Assembly (NCBI RefSeq): GCF_021134715.1
Contig: NC_060024.1
Coordinates: 868,001 to 932,000 of the forward strand
Length of the DNA: 64,000 nucleotides
Direction: 5' to 3'
DNA from: Daphnia pulex
Taxonomy: Eukaryota; Arthropoda; Branchiopoda; Diplostraca; Daphniidae
The notes beneath the pieces were generated by a model. It was not told the DNA's origin, made no database searches, and worked only from the letters and a program-made list of their open reading frames with translations. Position 1 is the first letter of the stretch. The number at the start of each line of letters is the position of its first letter. Shown in pieces: positions 11,453 to 23,161 of this stretch. The translations under genes and the position numbers were made by a program.

Positions 11453-11637
11453 TTGACGTGAGTTAGCGTCATGATTTCCGTATCGTCACATCATTTTAAA
11501 TTACAGTACATCGACCAGTATTACCACTTGGTGACCTTGTATCGTGGTACATTAAGCATTCTCTATCACTATATCAAAACAACCTCTCTAATTATGTTGC
11601 AATGCGATGATCATGTGTATTCAGAAATTTATATGTT

Positions 11638-11756
11638 TGTCAGGAGTGGGATTTGAACCCACGCCTTCATTGAAGACCAGAATACTGCAACTTCTTTTAT
11701 TGAAGCAAGGTTTATGTCCTTGAGTCTGGCGCCTTAGACCGCTTGGCCATCCTGAC
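11638..11756 (-). tRNA. tRNA-Leu(CAA), unit A11
   Basis: G15 to A in the D loop and one intron substitution; otherwise consensus. Confidence 0.9.
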
Positions 11757-12106
11757 CACATCAGGTGTACCTAAATTCCTTTGCCCAACAGATGTGACAT
11801 TAAAACTCTTCTAACTCATTCAAGAGTTCCTTGCCATAGGCTATTTATACCAGGTCAACAATTGTATTACGTTGTATTGCGTTTGAATATGTAATTTTTT
11901 TGAATATGTATTTTCTTGAGTCTGGTGCCTTAGAGCGCTCGGCCATCCTGACCTCATCAGATCTAGCTAAATTCCTTTGCATTACAGATGTGGGATTTAA
12001 ACTCTTCTAACTTATCCAAGAGTTCCTTGCCCTAGGCTGTTTATACCAGGACAACAATTGTATTATGTTGTATTGATTTGGAATATGTATTTTTCAAGCG
12101 ATTTAC

Positions 12107-12178
12107 TCCCATATTGTCTACTGGTTAGGATACCTGGCTCTCACCCAGGAGGCCCGGGTTCAATTCCCGGTATGGGAA
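12107..12178 (+). tRNA. tRNA-Glu(CTC), unit A11, D-loop variant
   Basis: G15 is replaced by C, breaking the expected G15-C48 tertiary (Levitt) pair. The same change occurs in units A13, A15, A17 and A18. Confidence 0.85.
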
Positions 12179-12536
12179 AAGAGGAACTAGAAAATTTTGC
12201 AAGTTTTGGCCATTTTTGTCAAATACATCTGGCAAACAGTTTCTGCGTTTCCAGAACTATTGCAATCGGCTTAACTTACATACATACGAGCCAAAATCTT
12301 TCTAGTACATTGGATATACTAAGTACATCGGCATGTTTCCATCGAGACTCCATCATAAAATGGTTTCTTTGCAAGAAATATCGCCAAAGAATAAGAAATT
12401 ACATCTATGTCAATTATTCATGTGTGAACGAAAAAGAAATGAACAACTATATTTTACCTAAAGAGTAACATTTGTGTAAATTGACTTCAATTCCGTAGGT
12501 TGACTAGTCTGCTAAGAAATAGCAAGATTGCTAAAC

Positions 12537-12608
12537 TGCGATGGCCGAGAATCGAACTCGGGTCAATTACTTGGAAGGCAACTATGCTAACCACTATACC
12601 ACCATCGC
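12537..12608 (-). tRNA. tRNA-Gly(TCC), unit A11
   Basis: One change in the 3' anticodon stem (GCAA to GTAA) leaves a G-T wobble. Confidence 0.92.
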
Positions 12609-12793
12609 TTGACGGGAGTTAGCGTCATGATTTCCGTATTGTCACATCTTTTTAAATTACAGAACATCGACCAGTATTACCACTTGGTGACCTTGTATCG
12701 TGGTACATTAAGCATTCTCTATCACTATATCAAAGCAACCTCTCTAATTATGTTGCAATGCGATGATCATATGTTTTCAGATATTTATATGTT

Positions 12794-12912
12794 TGTCAGG
12801 AGTGGGATTTGAACCCACGCCTTCATTGAAGACCAGAATACTGCAACTTCTTTTATTGAAGCAAGGATTATATCCTTGAGTCTGGCGCCTTAGACCGCTC
12901 GGCCATCCTGAC
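12794..12912 (-). tRNA. tRNA-Leu(CAA), unit A12
   Basis: Exons intact; one intron substitution. Confidence 0.96.
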
Positions 12913-13263
12913 CACATCAGGTGTACCTAAATTCCTTTGCCCAACAGATGTGACATTAAAACTCTTCTAACTCATTCAAGAGTTCCTTGCCTTAGGCGAT
13001 TTTTACCAGGTCAACAATTGTATTACGTTGTATTGCGTTTGAATATGTATTTTTTTTTGAATATGTATTTTCTTGAGTCTGGTGCCTTAGAGCGCTCGGC
13101 CATCCTGACCTCATCAGATCTAGCTAAATTCCTTTGTATTACAGATGTGGGATTTAAACTCTTCTAACTTATCCAAGAGTTCCTTGCCCTAGGCTGTTTA
13201 TACCAGGACAACAATTGTATTATGTTGTATTGATTTGGAATATGTATTTTTCAAGCGATTTAA

Positions 13264-13335
13264 TCCCATATTGTCTAGTGGTTAGGATACCTGGCTCTCA
13301 CCCAGGAGGCCCGGGTTCAATTCCCGGTATGGGAA
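13264..13335 (+). tRNA. tRNA-Glu(CTC), unit A12
   Basis: Identical to the reference Glu gene. Confidence 0.97.
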
Positions 13336-13693
13336 AAGAGGAACTGGAAAATTTTGCAAGTTTTGGCCATTTTTGTCAAATACATCTGGCAAACAGTTTC
13401 TGCGTTTCCAGAACTATTGCAATCGGCTTAACTTACATACATACGAGCCAAAATCTTTCTAGTACATTGGATATACTAAGTACATCGGCATGTTTCCATC
13501 GAGACTCCATCATAAAATGGTTTCTTTGCAAGAGATATCGCCAAGGAATAAGAAATTACATCTATGTCAATTATTCATGTGTGAACGAAAAAGAAATGAA
13601 CAACTATATTTTACCTAAAGAGTAACATTTGTGTATATTGACTTCAATTCCGTAGGTTGACTAGTCTGCTAAGAAATAGCAAGATTGCTAAAC

Positions 13694-13765
13694 TGCGATG
13701 GCCGAGAATCGAACTCGGGTCAATTGCTTGGAAGGCAACTATGCTAACCACTATACCACCATCGC
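13694..13765 (-). tRNA. tRNA-Gly(TCC), unit A12
   Basis: Consensus sequence. Confidence 0.97.
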
Positions 13766-13950
13766 TTGACGTAAGTTAGCGTCATGATTTCCGTATTGTC
13801 ACATCTTTTTAAATTACAGAACATCGACCAGTATTACCACTTGGTGACCTTGTATCGTGGTACATAAAGCATTCTCTATCACTATATCAAAACAACCTCT
13901 CTAATTATGTTGCAATGCGATGATCATGTGTATTCAGATATTTATATGTT

Positions 13951-14069
13951 TGTCAGGAGTGGGATTTGAACCCACGCCTTCATTGAAGACCAGAACACTG
14001 CAACTTCTTTTATTGAAGCAAGGTTTATGTCCTTGAGTCTGGCGCCTTAGACCGCTCGGCCGTCCTGAC
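13951..14069 (-). tRNA. tRNA-Leu(CAA), unit A13
   Basis: U8 is replaced by C, a change at a near-universal position; the intron also carries substitutions. Confidence 0.85.
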
Positions 14070-14419
14070 CACATCAGCTGTACCTGAATTCCTTTGCCCA
14101 ACAGATGTGACATTAAAACTCTTCTAACTCATTCAAGAGTTCCTTGCCATAGGCGATTTATACCAGGTCAACAATTGTATTACGTTGTATTGCGTTTGAA
14201 TATGTAATTTTTTTGAATATGTATTTTCTTGAGTCTGGTGCCTTCGAGCGCTCGGCCATCCTGACCTCATCAGATCTAGCTAAATTCCTTTGCATTACAG
14301 ATGTGGGATTTAAACTCTTCTAACTTATCCAAGAGTTCCTTGCCCTAGGCTGTTTATACCAGGACAACAATTGTATTATGTTGTATTGATTTGGAATATG
14401 TATTTTTCAAGCGATTTAC

Positions 14420-14491
14420 TCCCATATTGTCTACTGGTTAGGATACCTGGCTCTCACCCAGGAGGCCCGGGTTCAATTCCCGGTATGGGAA
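14420..14491 (+). tRNA. tRNA-Glu(CTC), unit A13, D-loop variant
   Basis: Carries the G15 to C change described for A11; otherwise consensus. Confidence 0.85.
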
Positions 14492-14849
14492 AAGAGGAAC
14501 TGGAAAATTTTGCAAGTTTTGGCCATTTTTGTCAAATACATCTGGCAAACAGTTTCTGCGTTTCCAGAACTATTGCAATCGGCTTAACTTACATACATAC
14601 GAGCCAAAATCTTTCTAGTACATTGGATATACTAAGTACATCGGCATGTTTCCATCGAGACTCCATCATAAAATGGTTTCTTTGCAAGAAATATCGCCAA
14701 GGAATAAGAAATTACATCTATGTCAATTATTCATGTGTGAACGAAAAAGAAATGAACAACTATATTTTACCTAAAGAGTAACATTTGTGTATATTGACTT
14801 CAATTCCGTAGGTTGGCTAGTCTGCTAAGAAATAGCAAGATTGCTAAAC

Positions 14850-14921
14850 TGCGATGGCCGAGAATCGAACTCGGGTCAATTGCTTGGAAGGCAACTATGC
14901 TAACCACTATACCACCATCGC
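14850..14921 (-). tRNA. tRNA-Gly(TCC), unit A13
   Basis: Consensus sequence. Confidence 0.97.
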
Positions 14922-15106
14922 TTGACGTAAGTTAGCGTCATGATTTCCGTATTGTCACATCTTTTTAAATTACAGAACATCGACCAGTATTACCACTTGG
15001 TGACCTTGTATCGTGGTACATAAAGCATTCTCTATCACTATATCAAAACAACCTCTCTAATTATGTTGCAATGCGATGATCATGTGTATTCAGATATTTA
15101 TATGTT

Positions 15107-15225
15107 TGTCAGGAGTGGGTTTTGAACCCACGCCTTCATTGAAGACCAGAATACTGCAACTTCTTTTATTGAAGCAAGGTTTATGTCCTTGAGTCTGGCG
15201 CCTTAGACCGCTCGGCCATCCTGAC
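15107..15225 (-). tRNA. tRNA-Leu(CAA), unit A14
   Basis: The last base of the T loop is A instead of T; stems are intact. Confidence 0.9.
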
Positions 15226-15575
15226 CACATCAGGTGTACCTAAATTCCTTTGCCCAACAGATGTGACATTAAAACTCTTCTAACTCATTCAAGAGTTCCT
15301 TGCCATAGGCGATTTATACCAGGTCAACAATTGTATTACGTTGTATTGCGTTTGAATATGTAATTTTTTTGAATATGTATTTTCTTGAGTCTGGTGCCTT
15401 AGAGCGCTCGGCCATCCTGACCTCATCAGATCTAGCTAAATTCCTTTGCATTACAGATGTGGGATTTAAACTCTTCTAACTTATCCAAGAGTTCCTTGCC
15501 CTAGGCTGTTTATACCAGGACAACAATTGTATTATGTTGTATTGATTTGGAATATGTATTTTTCAAGCGATTTAA

Positions 15576-15647
15576 TCCCATATTGTCTAGTGGTTAGGAT
15601 ACCTGGCTCTCACCCAGGAGGCCCGGGTTCAATTCCCGGTATGGGAA
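15576..15647 (+). tRNA. tRNA-Glu(CTC), unit A14
   Basis: Identical to the reference Glu gene; first unit of the higher-order dimer. Confidence 0.97.
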
Positions 15648-16005
15648 AAGAGGAACTGGAAAATTTTGCAAGTTTTGGCCATTTTTGTCAAATACATCTG
15701 GCAAACAGTTTCTGCGTTTCCAGAACTATTGCAATCGGCTTAACTTACATACATACGAGCCAAAATCTTTCTAGTACATTGGATATACTAAGTACATCGG
15801 CATGTTTCCATCGAGACTCCATCATAAAATGGTTTCTTTGCAAGAAATATCACCAAGGAATAAGAAATTACATCTATGTCAATTATTCATGTGTGAACGA
15901 AAAAGAAATGAACAACTATATTTTTCCTAAAGAGTAACATTTGTGTATATTGACTTCAATTCCGTAGGTTGACTAGTCTGCTAAGAAATAGCAAGATTGC
16001 TAAAC

Positions 16006-16077
16006 TGCGATGGCCGAGAATCGAACTCGGGTCAATTGCTTGGAAGGCAACTATGCTAACCACTATACCACCATCGC
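16006..16077 (-). tRNA. tRNA-Gly(TCC), unit A14
   Basis: Consensus sequence. Confidence 0.97.
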
Positions 16078-16262
16078 TTGACGTAAGTTAGCGTCATGAT
16101 TTCCGTATTGTCACATCTTTTTAAATTACAGAACATCGACCAGTATTACCACTTGGTGACCTTGTATCGTGGTACATTAAGCATTCTCTATCACTATATC
16201 AAAACAACCTCTCTAATTATGTTGCAATGCGATGATCATGTGTATTCAGATATTTATATGTT

Positions 16263-16381
16263 TGTCAGGAGTGGGATTTGAACCCACGCCTTCATTGAAG
16301 ACCAGAATACTGCAACTTCTTTTATTGAAGCAAGGTTTATGTCCTTGAGTCTGGCGCCTTAGACCGCTCGGCCATCCTGAC
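16263..16381 (-). tRNA. tRNA-Leu(CAA), unit A15
   Basis: Exons intact; one intron substitution. Confidence 0.96.
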
Positions 16382-16734
16382 CACATCAGGTGTACCTAAA
16401 TTCCTTTGCCCAACAGATGTGACATTAAAACTCTTCTAACTCATTCAAGAGTTCCTTGCCATAGGCGATTTATACCAGGTCAACAATTGTATTACGTTGT
16501 ATTGCGTTTGAATATGTATTTTTTTGAATATGTATTTTCTTGAGTCTGGTGCCTTAGAGCGCTCGGCCATCCTGACCTCATCAGATCTAGCTAAATTCCT
16601 TTGCATTACAGATGTGGGATTTAAACTCTTCTAACTTATCCAAGAGTTCCTTGCCCTAGGCTGTTTATACCAGGACAACAATTGTATTATGTTGAATTGA
16701 TTTGGAATATGTATTTTTCGCGATTGCGATTTAC

Positions 16735-16806
16735 TCCGATATTGTCTACTGGTTAGGATACCTGGCTCTCACCCAGGAGGCCCGGGTTCAATTCCCGGTA
16801 TGGGAA
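16735..16806 (+). tRNA. tRNA-Glu(CTC), unit A15, degenerate
   Basis: The acceptor 5' strand is TCCGATA, mismatching TATGGGA, and G15 is C. The immediate 5' flank is rebuilt relative to other units. Probably a weak gene or pseudogene. Confidence 0.65.
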
Positions 16807-17164
16807 AAGAGGAACTGGAAAATTTTGCAAGTTTTGGCCATTTTTGTCAAATACATCTGGCAAACAGTTTCTGCGTTTCCAGAACTATTGCAATCGGCTT
16901 AACTTACATACATACGAGCCAAAATCTTTCTAGTACATTGGATATACTAAGTACATCGGCATGTTTCCATCGAGACTCCATCATAAAATGGTTTCTTTGC
17001 AAGAAATATCGCCAAAGAATAAGAAATTACATCTATGTCAATTATTCATGTGTGAACGAAAAAGAAATGAACAACTATATTTTACCTAAAGAGTAACATT
17101 TGTGTATATTGACTTCAATTCCGTAGGTTGACTAGTCTGCTAAGAAATAGCAAGATTGCTATAC

Positions 17165-17236
17165 TGCGATGGCCGAGAATCGAACTCGGGTCAATTGCTT
17201 GGAAGGCAACTATGCTAACCACTATACCACCATCGC
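17165..17236 (-). tRNA. tRNA-Gly(TCC), unit A15
   Basis: Gene consensus; one change in the 3' flank. Confidence 0.96.
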
Positions 17237-17421
17237 TTGACGTAAGTTAGCGTCATGATTTCCGTATTGTCACATCTTTTTAAATTACAGAACATCGACC
17301 AGTATTACCACTTGGTGACCTTGTATCGTGGTACATTAAGCATTCTCTATCACTATATCAAAACAACCTCTCTAATTATGTTGCAATGCGATGATCATGT
17401 GTATTCAGATATTTATATGTT

Positions 17422-17539
17422 TGTCAGGAGTGGGATTTGAACCCACGCCTTCATTGAAGACCAGAATACTGCAACTTCTTTTATTAAAGCAATGTTTATG
17501 TCCTTGAGTCTAGTCCTTAGACCGCTCGGCCATCCTGAC
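17422..17539 (-). tRNA. tRNA-Leu(CAA), unit A16, degenerate
   Basis: One base is deleted and others changed between the D arm and the anticodon stem (GGCGCCAGA replaced by GGACTAGA), damaging the stem. Probable pseudogene; shared with unit A18. Confidence 0.55.
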
Positions 17540-17889
17540 CACATCAGGTGTACCTAAATTCCTTTGCCACACAGATGTGACATTAAAACTCTTCTAACTC
17601 ATTCAAGAGTTCCTTGCCATAGGCGATTTATACCAGGTCAACAATTGTATTACGTTGTATTGCGTTTGAATATGTAATTTTTTTGAATATGTATTTTCTT
17701 GAGTCTGGTGCCTTAGAGCGCTCGGCCATCCTGACCTCATCAGATCTAGCTAAATTCCTTTGCATTACAGATGTGGGATTTAAACTCTTCTAACTTATCC
17801 AAGAGTTCCTTGCCCTAGGCTGTTTATACCAGGACAACAATTGTATTATGTTGTATTGATTTGGAATATGTATTTTTCAAGCGATTTAA

Positions 17890-17961
17890 TCCCATATTGT
17901 CTAGTGGTTAGGATACCTGGCTCTCACCCAGGAGGCCCGGGTTCAATTCCCGGTATGGGAA
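17890..17961 (+). tRNA. tRNA-Glu(CTC), unit A16
   Basis: Identical to the reference; flanks match unit A14. Confidence 0.97.
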
Positions 17962-18319
17962 AAGAGGAACTGGAAAATTTTGCAAGTTTTGGCCATTTTT
18001 GTCAAATACATCTGGCAAACAGTTTCTGCGTTTCCAGAACTATTGCAATCGGCTTAACTTACATACATACGAGCCAAAATCTTTCTAGTACATTGGATAT
18101 ACTAAGTACATCGGCATGTTTCCATCGAGACTCCATCATAAAATGGTTTCTTTGCAAGAAATATCACCAAGGAATAAGAAATTACATCTATGTCAATTAT
18201 TCATGTGTGAACGAAAAAGAAATGAACAACTATATTTTTCCTAAAGAGTAACATTTGTGTATATTGACTTCAATTCCGTAGGTTGACTAGTCTGCTAAGA
18301 AATAGCAAGATTGCTAAAC

Positions 18320-18391
18320 TGCGATGGCCGAGAATCGAACTCGGGTCAATTGCTTGGAAGGCAACTATGCTAACCACTATACCACCATCGC
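18320..18391 (-). tRNA. tRNA-Gly(TCC), unit A16
   Basis: Consensus sequence. Confidence 0.97.
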
Positions 18392-18576
18392 TTGACGTAA
18401 GTTAGCGTCATGATTTCCGTATTGTCACATCTTTTTAAATTACAGAACATCGACCAGTATTACCACTTGGTGACCTTGTATCGTGGTACATTAAGCATTC
18501 TCTATCACTATATCAAAACAACCTCTCTAATTATGTTGCAATGCGATGATCATGTGTATTCAGATATTTATATGTT

Positions 18577-18695
18577 TGTCAGGAGTGGGATTTGAACCCA
18601 CGCCTTCATTGAAGACCAGAATACTGCAACTTCTTTTATTGAAGCAAGGTTTATGTCCTTGAGTCTGGCGCCTTAGACCGCTCGGCCATCCTGAC
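18577..18695 (-). tRNA. tRNA-Leu(CAA), unit A17
   Basis: Exons intact; one intron substitution as in A15. Confidence 0.96.
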
Positions 18696-19048
18696 CACAT
18701 CAGGTGTACCTAAATTCCTTTGCCCAACAGATGTGACATTAAAACTCTTCTAACTCATTCAAGAGTTCCTTGCCATAGGCGATTTATACCAGGTCAACAA
18801 TTGTATTACGTTGTATTGCGTTTGAATATGTATTTTTTTGAATATGTATTTTCTTGAGTCTGGTGCCTTAGAGCGCTCGGCCATCCTGACCTCATCAGAT
18901 CTAGCTAAATTCCTTTGCATTACAGATGTGGGATTTAAACTCTTCTAACTTATCCAAGAGTTCCTTGCCCTAGGCTGTTTATACCAGGACAACAATTGTA
19001 TTATGTTGAATTGATTTGGAATATGTATTTTTCGCGATTGCGATTTAC

Positions 19049-19120
19049 TCCGATATTGTCTACTGGTTAGGATACCTGGCTCTCACCCAGGAGGCCCGGG
19101 TTCAATTCCCGGTATGGGAA
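19049..19120 (+). tRNA. tRNA-Glu(CTC), unit A17, degenerate
   Basis: Same acceptor mismatch, G15 to C change and rebuilt flank as unit A15, of which it is the block copy. Confidence 0.65.
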
Positions 19121-19478
19121 AAGAGGAACTGGAAAATTTTGCAAGTTTTGGCCATTTTTGTCAAATACATCTGGCAAACAGTTTCTGCGTTTCCAGAACT
19201 ATTGCAATCGGCTTAACTTACATACATACGAGCCAAAATCTTTCTAGTACATTGGATATACTAAGTACATCGGCATGTTTCCATCGAGACTCCATCATAA
19301 AATGGTTTCTTTGCAAGAAATATCGCCAAAGAATAAGAAATTACATCTATGTCAATTATTCATGTGTGAACGAAAAAGAAATGAACAACTATATTTTACC
19401 TAAAGAGTAACATTTGTGTATATTGACTTCAATTCCGTAGGTTGACTAGTCTGCTAAGAAATAGCAAGATTGCTATAC

Positions 19479-19550
19479 TGCGATGGCCGAGAATCGAACT
19501 CGGGTCAATTGCTTGGAAGGCAACTATGCTAACCACTATACCACCATCGC
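19479..19550 (-). tRNA. tRNA-Gly(TCC), unit A17
   Basis: Gene consensus; flank change shared with A15. Confidence 0.96.
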
Positions 19551-19735
19551 TTGACGTAAGTTAGCGTCATGATTTCCGTATTGTCACATCTTTTTAAATT
19601 ACAGAACATCGACCAGTATTACCACTTGGTGACCTTGTATCGTGGTACATTAAGCATTCTCTATCACTATATCAAAACAACCTCTCTAATTATGTTGCAA
19701 TGCGATGATCATGTGTATTCAGATATTTATATGTT

Positions 19736-19853
19736 TGTCAGGAGTGGGATTTGAACCCACGCCTTCATTGAAGACCAGAATACTGCAACTTCTTTTATTG
19801 AAGCAATGTTTATGTCCTTGAGTCTAGTCCTTAGACCGCTCGGCCATCCTGAC
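19736..19853 (-). tRNA. tRNA-Leu(CAA), unit A18, degenerate
   Basis: Shares the deletion and stem damage of unit A16. Probable pseudogene. Confidence 0.55.
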
Positions 19854-20203
19854 CACATCAGGTGTACCTAAATTCCTTTGCCACACAGATGTGACATTAA
19901 AACTCTTCTAACTCATTCAAGAGTTCCTTGCCATAGGCGATTTATACCAGGTCAACAATTGTATTACGTTGTATTGCGTTTGAATATGTAATTTTTTTGA
20001 ATATGTATTTTCTTGAGTCTGGTGCCTTAGAGCGCTCGGCCATCCTGACCTCATCAGATCTAGCTAAATTCCTTTGCATTACAGATGTGGGATTTAAACT
20101 CTTCTAACTTATCCAAGAGTTCCTTGCCCTAGGCTGTTTATACCAGGACAACAATTGTATTATGTTGTATTGATTTGGAATATGTATTTTTCAAGAGATT
20201 TAC

Positions 20204-20275
20204 TCCCATATTGTCTACTGGTTAGGATACCTGGCTCTCACCCAGGAGGCCCGGGTTCAATTCCCGGTATGGGAA
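20204..20275 (+). tRNA. tRNA-Glu(CTC), unit A18, D-loop variant
   Basis: G15 to C change; acceptor stem intact. Confidence 0.85.
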
Positions 20276-20633
20276 AAGAGGAACTGGAAAATTTTGCAAG
20301 TTTTGGCCATTTTTGTCAAATACATCTGGCAAACAGTTTCTGCGTTTCCAGAACTATTGCAATCGGCTTAACTTACATACATACGAGCCAAAATCTTTCT
20401 AGTACATTGGATATACTAAGTACATCGGCATGTTTCCATCGAGACTCCATCATAAAATGGTTTCTTTGCAAGAAATATCGCCAAGGAATAAGAAATTACA
20501 TCTATGTCAATTATTCATGTGTGAACGAAAAAGAAATGAACAACTATATTTTACCTAAAGAGTAACATTTGTGTATATTGACTTCAATTCCGTAGGCTGA
20601 CTAGTCTGCTAAGAAATAGCAAGATTGCTAAAC

Positions 20634-20705
20634 TGCGATGGCCGAGAATCGAACTCGGGTCAATTGCTTGGAAGGCAACTATGCTAACCACTATACCACC
20701 ATCGC
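20634..20705 (-). tRNA. tRNA-Gly(TCC), unit A18
   Basis: Consensus sequence. Confidence 0.97.
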
Positions 20706-20890
20706 TTGACGTAAGTTAGCGTCATGATTTCCGTATTGTCACATCTTTTTAAATTACAGAACATCGACCAGTATTACCACATGGTGACCTTGTATCGTGG
20801 TACATTAAGCATTCTCTATCACTATATCAAAACAACCTCTCTAATTATGTTGCAATGCGATGATCATGTGTATTCAGATATTTATATGTT

Positions 20891-21009
20891 TGTCAGGAGT
20901 GGGATTTGAACCCACGCCTTCATTGAAGACCAGAATACTGCAACTTCTTTTATTGAAGCAAGGTTTATGTCCTTGAGTCTGGCGCCTTAGACCGCTCGGC
21001 CATCCTGAC
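20891..21009 (-). tRNA. tRNA-Leu(CAA), unit A19
   Basis: Exons intact; one intron substitution. Confidence 0.96.
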
Positions 21010-21360
21010 CACATCAGGTGTACCTAAATTCCTTTGCCCAACAGATGTGACATTAAAACTCTTCTAACTCATTCAAGAGTTCCTTGCCATAGGCGATTTA
21101 TACCAGGTCAACAATTGTATTACGTTGTATTGCGTTTGAATATGTATTTTTTTTTGAATATGTATTTTCTTGAGTCTGGTGCCTTAGAGCGCTCGGCCAT
21201 CCTGACCTCATCAGATCTAGCTAAATTTCTTTGCATTACAGATGTGGGATTTAAACTCTTCTAACTTATCCAAGAGTTCCTTGCCCTAGGCTGTTTATAC
21301 CAGGACAACAATTGTATTATGTTGTATTGATTTTGAATATGTATTTTTCAAGCGATTTAA

Positions 21361-21432
21361 TCCCATATTGTCTAGTGGTTAGGATACCTGGCTCTCACCC
21401 AGGATGCCCGGGTTCAATTCCCGGTATGGGAA
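21361..21432 (+). tRNA. tRNA-Glu(CTC), unit A19
   Basis: One G to T change in the variable region, shared with unit B1; stems intact. Confidence 0.94.
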
Positions 21433-21790
21433 AAGAGGAACTGGAAAATTTTGCAAGTTTTGGCCATTTTTGTCAAATACATCTGGCAAACAGTTTCTGC
21501 GTTTCCAGAACTATTGCAATCGGCTTAACTTACATACATACGAGCCAAAATCTTTCTAGTACATTGGATATACTAAGTACATCGGCATGTTTCCATCGAG
21601 ACTCCATCATAAAATGGTTTCTTTGCAAGAAATGTCGCCAAGGAATAAGAAATTACATCTATGTCAATTATTCATGTGTGAACGAAAAAGAAATGAACAA
21701 CTATATTTTACCTAAAGAGTAACATTTGTGTATATTGATTTCAATTCCGTAGGCTGACTAGTCTGCTAAGAAATAGCAAGATTGCTAAAC

Positions 21791-21862
21791 TGCGATGGCC
21801 GAGAATCGAACTCGGGTCAATTGCTTGGGAGGCAACTATGCTAACCACTATACCACCATCGC
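21791..21862 (-). tRNA. tRNA-Gly with CCC anticodon, unit A19
   Basis: Second copy with loop CTCCCAA, giving anticodon CCC, in an otherwise consensus gene. Confidence 0.95.
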
Positions 21863-22047
21863 TTGACGTAAGTTAGCGTCATGATTTCCGTATTGTCACA
21901 TCTTTTTAAATTACAGAACATCGACCAGTATTACCACTTGGTGACCTTGTATCGTGGTACATTAAGCATTCTCTATCACTATATCAAAACAACCTCTCTA
22001 ATTATGTTGCAATGCGATGATCATGTGTATTCAGATATTTATATGTT

Positions 22048-22166
22048 TGTCAGGAGTGGGATTTGAACCCACGCCTTCATTGAAGACCAGGATACTGCAA
22101 CTTCTTTTATTGAAGCAAGGTTTATGTCCTTGAGTCTGGCGCCTTAGACCGCTCGGCCATCCTGAC
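22048..22166 (-). tRNA. tRNA-Leu(CAA), unit A20
   Basis: One change in the 3' exon gives an A31-C39 mismatch at the top of the anticodon stem; the intron also differs by one base. Confidence 0.87.
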
Positions 22167-22516
22167 CACATCAGGTGTACCTAAATTCCTTTGCCCAACA
22201 GATGTGACATTAAAACTCTTCTAACTCATTCAAGAGTTCCTTGCCATAGGCGATTTATACCAGGTCAACAATTGTATTACGTTGTATTGCGTTTGAATAT
22301 GTATTTTTTTTGAATATGTATTTTCTTGAGTCTGGTACCTTAGAGCGCTCGGCCATCCTGACCTCATCGGATCTAGCTAAATTCCTTTGCATTACAGATG
22401 TGGGATTTAAACTCTTCTAACTTAACCAAGAGTTCCTTGCCCTAGGCTGTTTATACCAGGACAACAATTGTATTATGTTGTATTGTTTTGGAATATGTAT
22501 TTTTCAAGCGATTTAA

Positions 22517-22588
22517 TCCCATATTGTCTAGTGGTTAGGATACCTGGCTCTCACCCAGGAGGCCCGGGTTCAATTCCCGGTATGGGAA
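22517..22588 (+). tRNA. tRNA-Glu(CTC), unit A20
   Basis: Identical to the reference Glu gene. Confidence 0.97.
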
Positions 22589-22948
22589 AAGAGGAACTGG
22601 AAAATGTTGCAAGTTTCGGCCATTTTTGTCAAATACATCTGGCAAACAGTTTCTGCGTTTCCAGAACTATTGCAATCGGCTTAACTTACATACATACGAG
22701 CCAAAATCTTTCTAGTACATTGGATAAACTAAGTACATCGGCATTTTTCCATCGAGACTCCATCATAAAATGGTTTCTTTGCAAGAAATATCGCCAAGGA
22801 AAAAGGAATTACATCTATGTCAATTATTCATGTGTGTGAACGAAAAAGAAATGAACAACTATATTTTACCTAAAGAGTAACATTTGTGTAAATTGACTTC
22901 AATTTCGTAGGTTGACTAGTCTGCTAAGAAATAGCAAGATTGCTAAAC

Positions 22949-23020
22949 TGCGTTGGCCGAGAATCGAACTCGGATCAATTGTTTGGAAGACAACTATGCT
23001 AACCACTATATCACCATCGC
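22949..23020 (-). tRNA. tRNA-Gly(TCC), unit A20, divergent
   Basis: Most divergent Gly copy. It has an acceptor mismatch (GCGATGG against CCAACGC), D-arm and T-arm changes, and a paired change in the anticodon stem (TTGC/GCAA to TTGT/ACAA) that keeps base pairing. It is the last complete tRNA before the DIRS insertion. Confidence 0.7.
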
Positions 23021-23161
23021 TTGACGTAAGTTAGCGTCATGATTTCCGTATTGTCACATCTTTTTAAATTACAGAACATCGACCAGTATTACCACTTGGT
23101 GACCTTGTATCGTGGTACATTAAGCATTCTCTATCACTATATCAAAGCAACCTCTCTAATT

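Larger units (their letters stand above)
15230..19855. repeat. Two-unit higher-order repeat inside array A (period 2314 bp)
   Basis: The Glu-containing units at 15576 and 17890 share private spacer variants (in the segments near 15851 and 18165, and near 15920 and 18234). Those at 16735 and 19049 share a rebuilt 5' flank and acceptor change. The following Leu genes at 17422 and 19736 share the same one-base deletion. Corresponding points are 2314 bp apart, so a dimer of units was duplicated as a block. Block edges are approximate. Confidence 0.8.
1..23161. repeat. tRNA tandem array A, ~1157-bp units (20 full tRNA sets plus a split unit)
   Basis: Units recur every 1155-1159 bp and are nearly identical. 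Order along the plus strand: tRNA-Leu(CAA) minus, isolated Leu 5' exon minus, tRNA-Glu(CTC) plus, tRNA-Gly(TCC) minus. Positions 1-75 are the flank of the first unit, so the array starts outside the window. The roughly 350-bp stretches between Leu and Glu and between Glu and Gly hold no other gene I can support. The first contains a direct duplication with a 196-bp period (157-352 and 353 to about 541) that copied the Leu 5' exon and its flank. The last unit is cut at 23161 by a DIRS element and resumes at 33969. Confidence 0.97.

Noticed and set aside
1-23161. Regular repeats resembling a CRISPR array
   Set aside because: Units are over 1 kb and contain eukaryotic tRNA genes; there are no short repeats with unique spacers.
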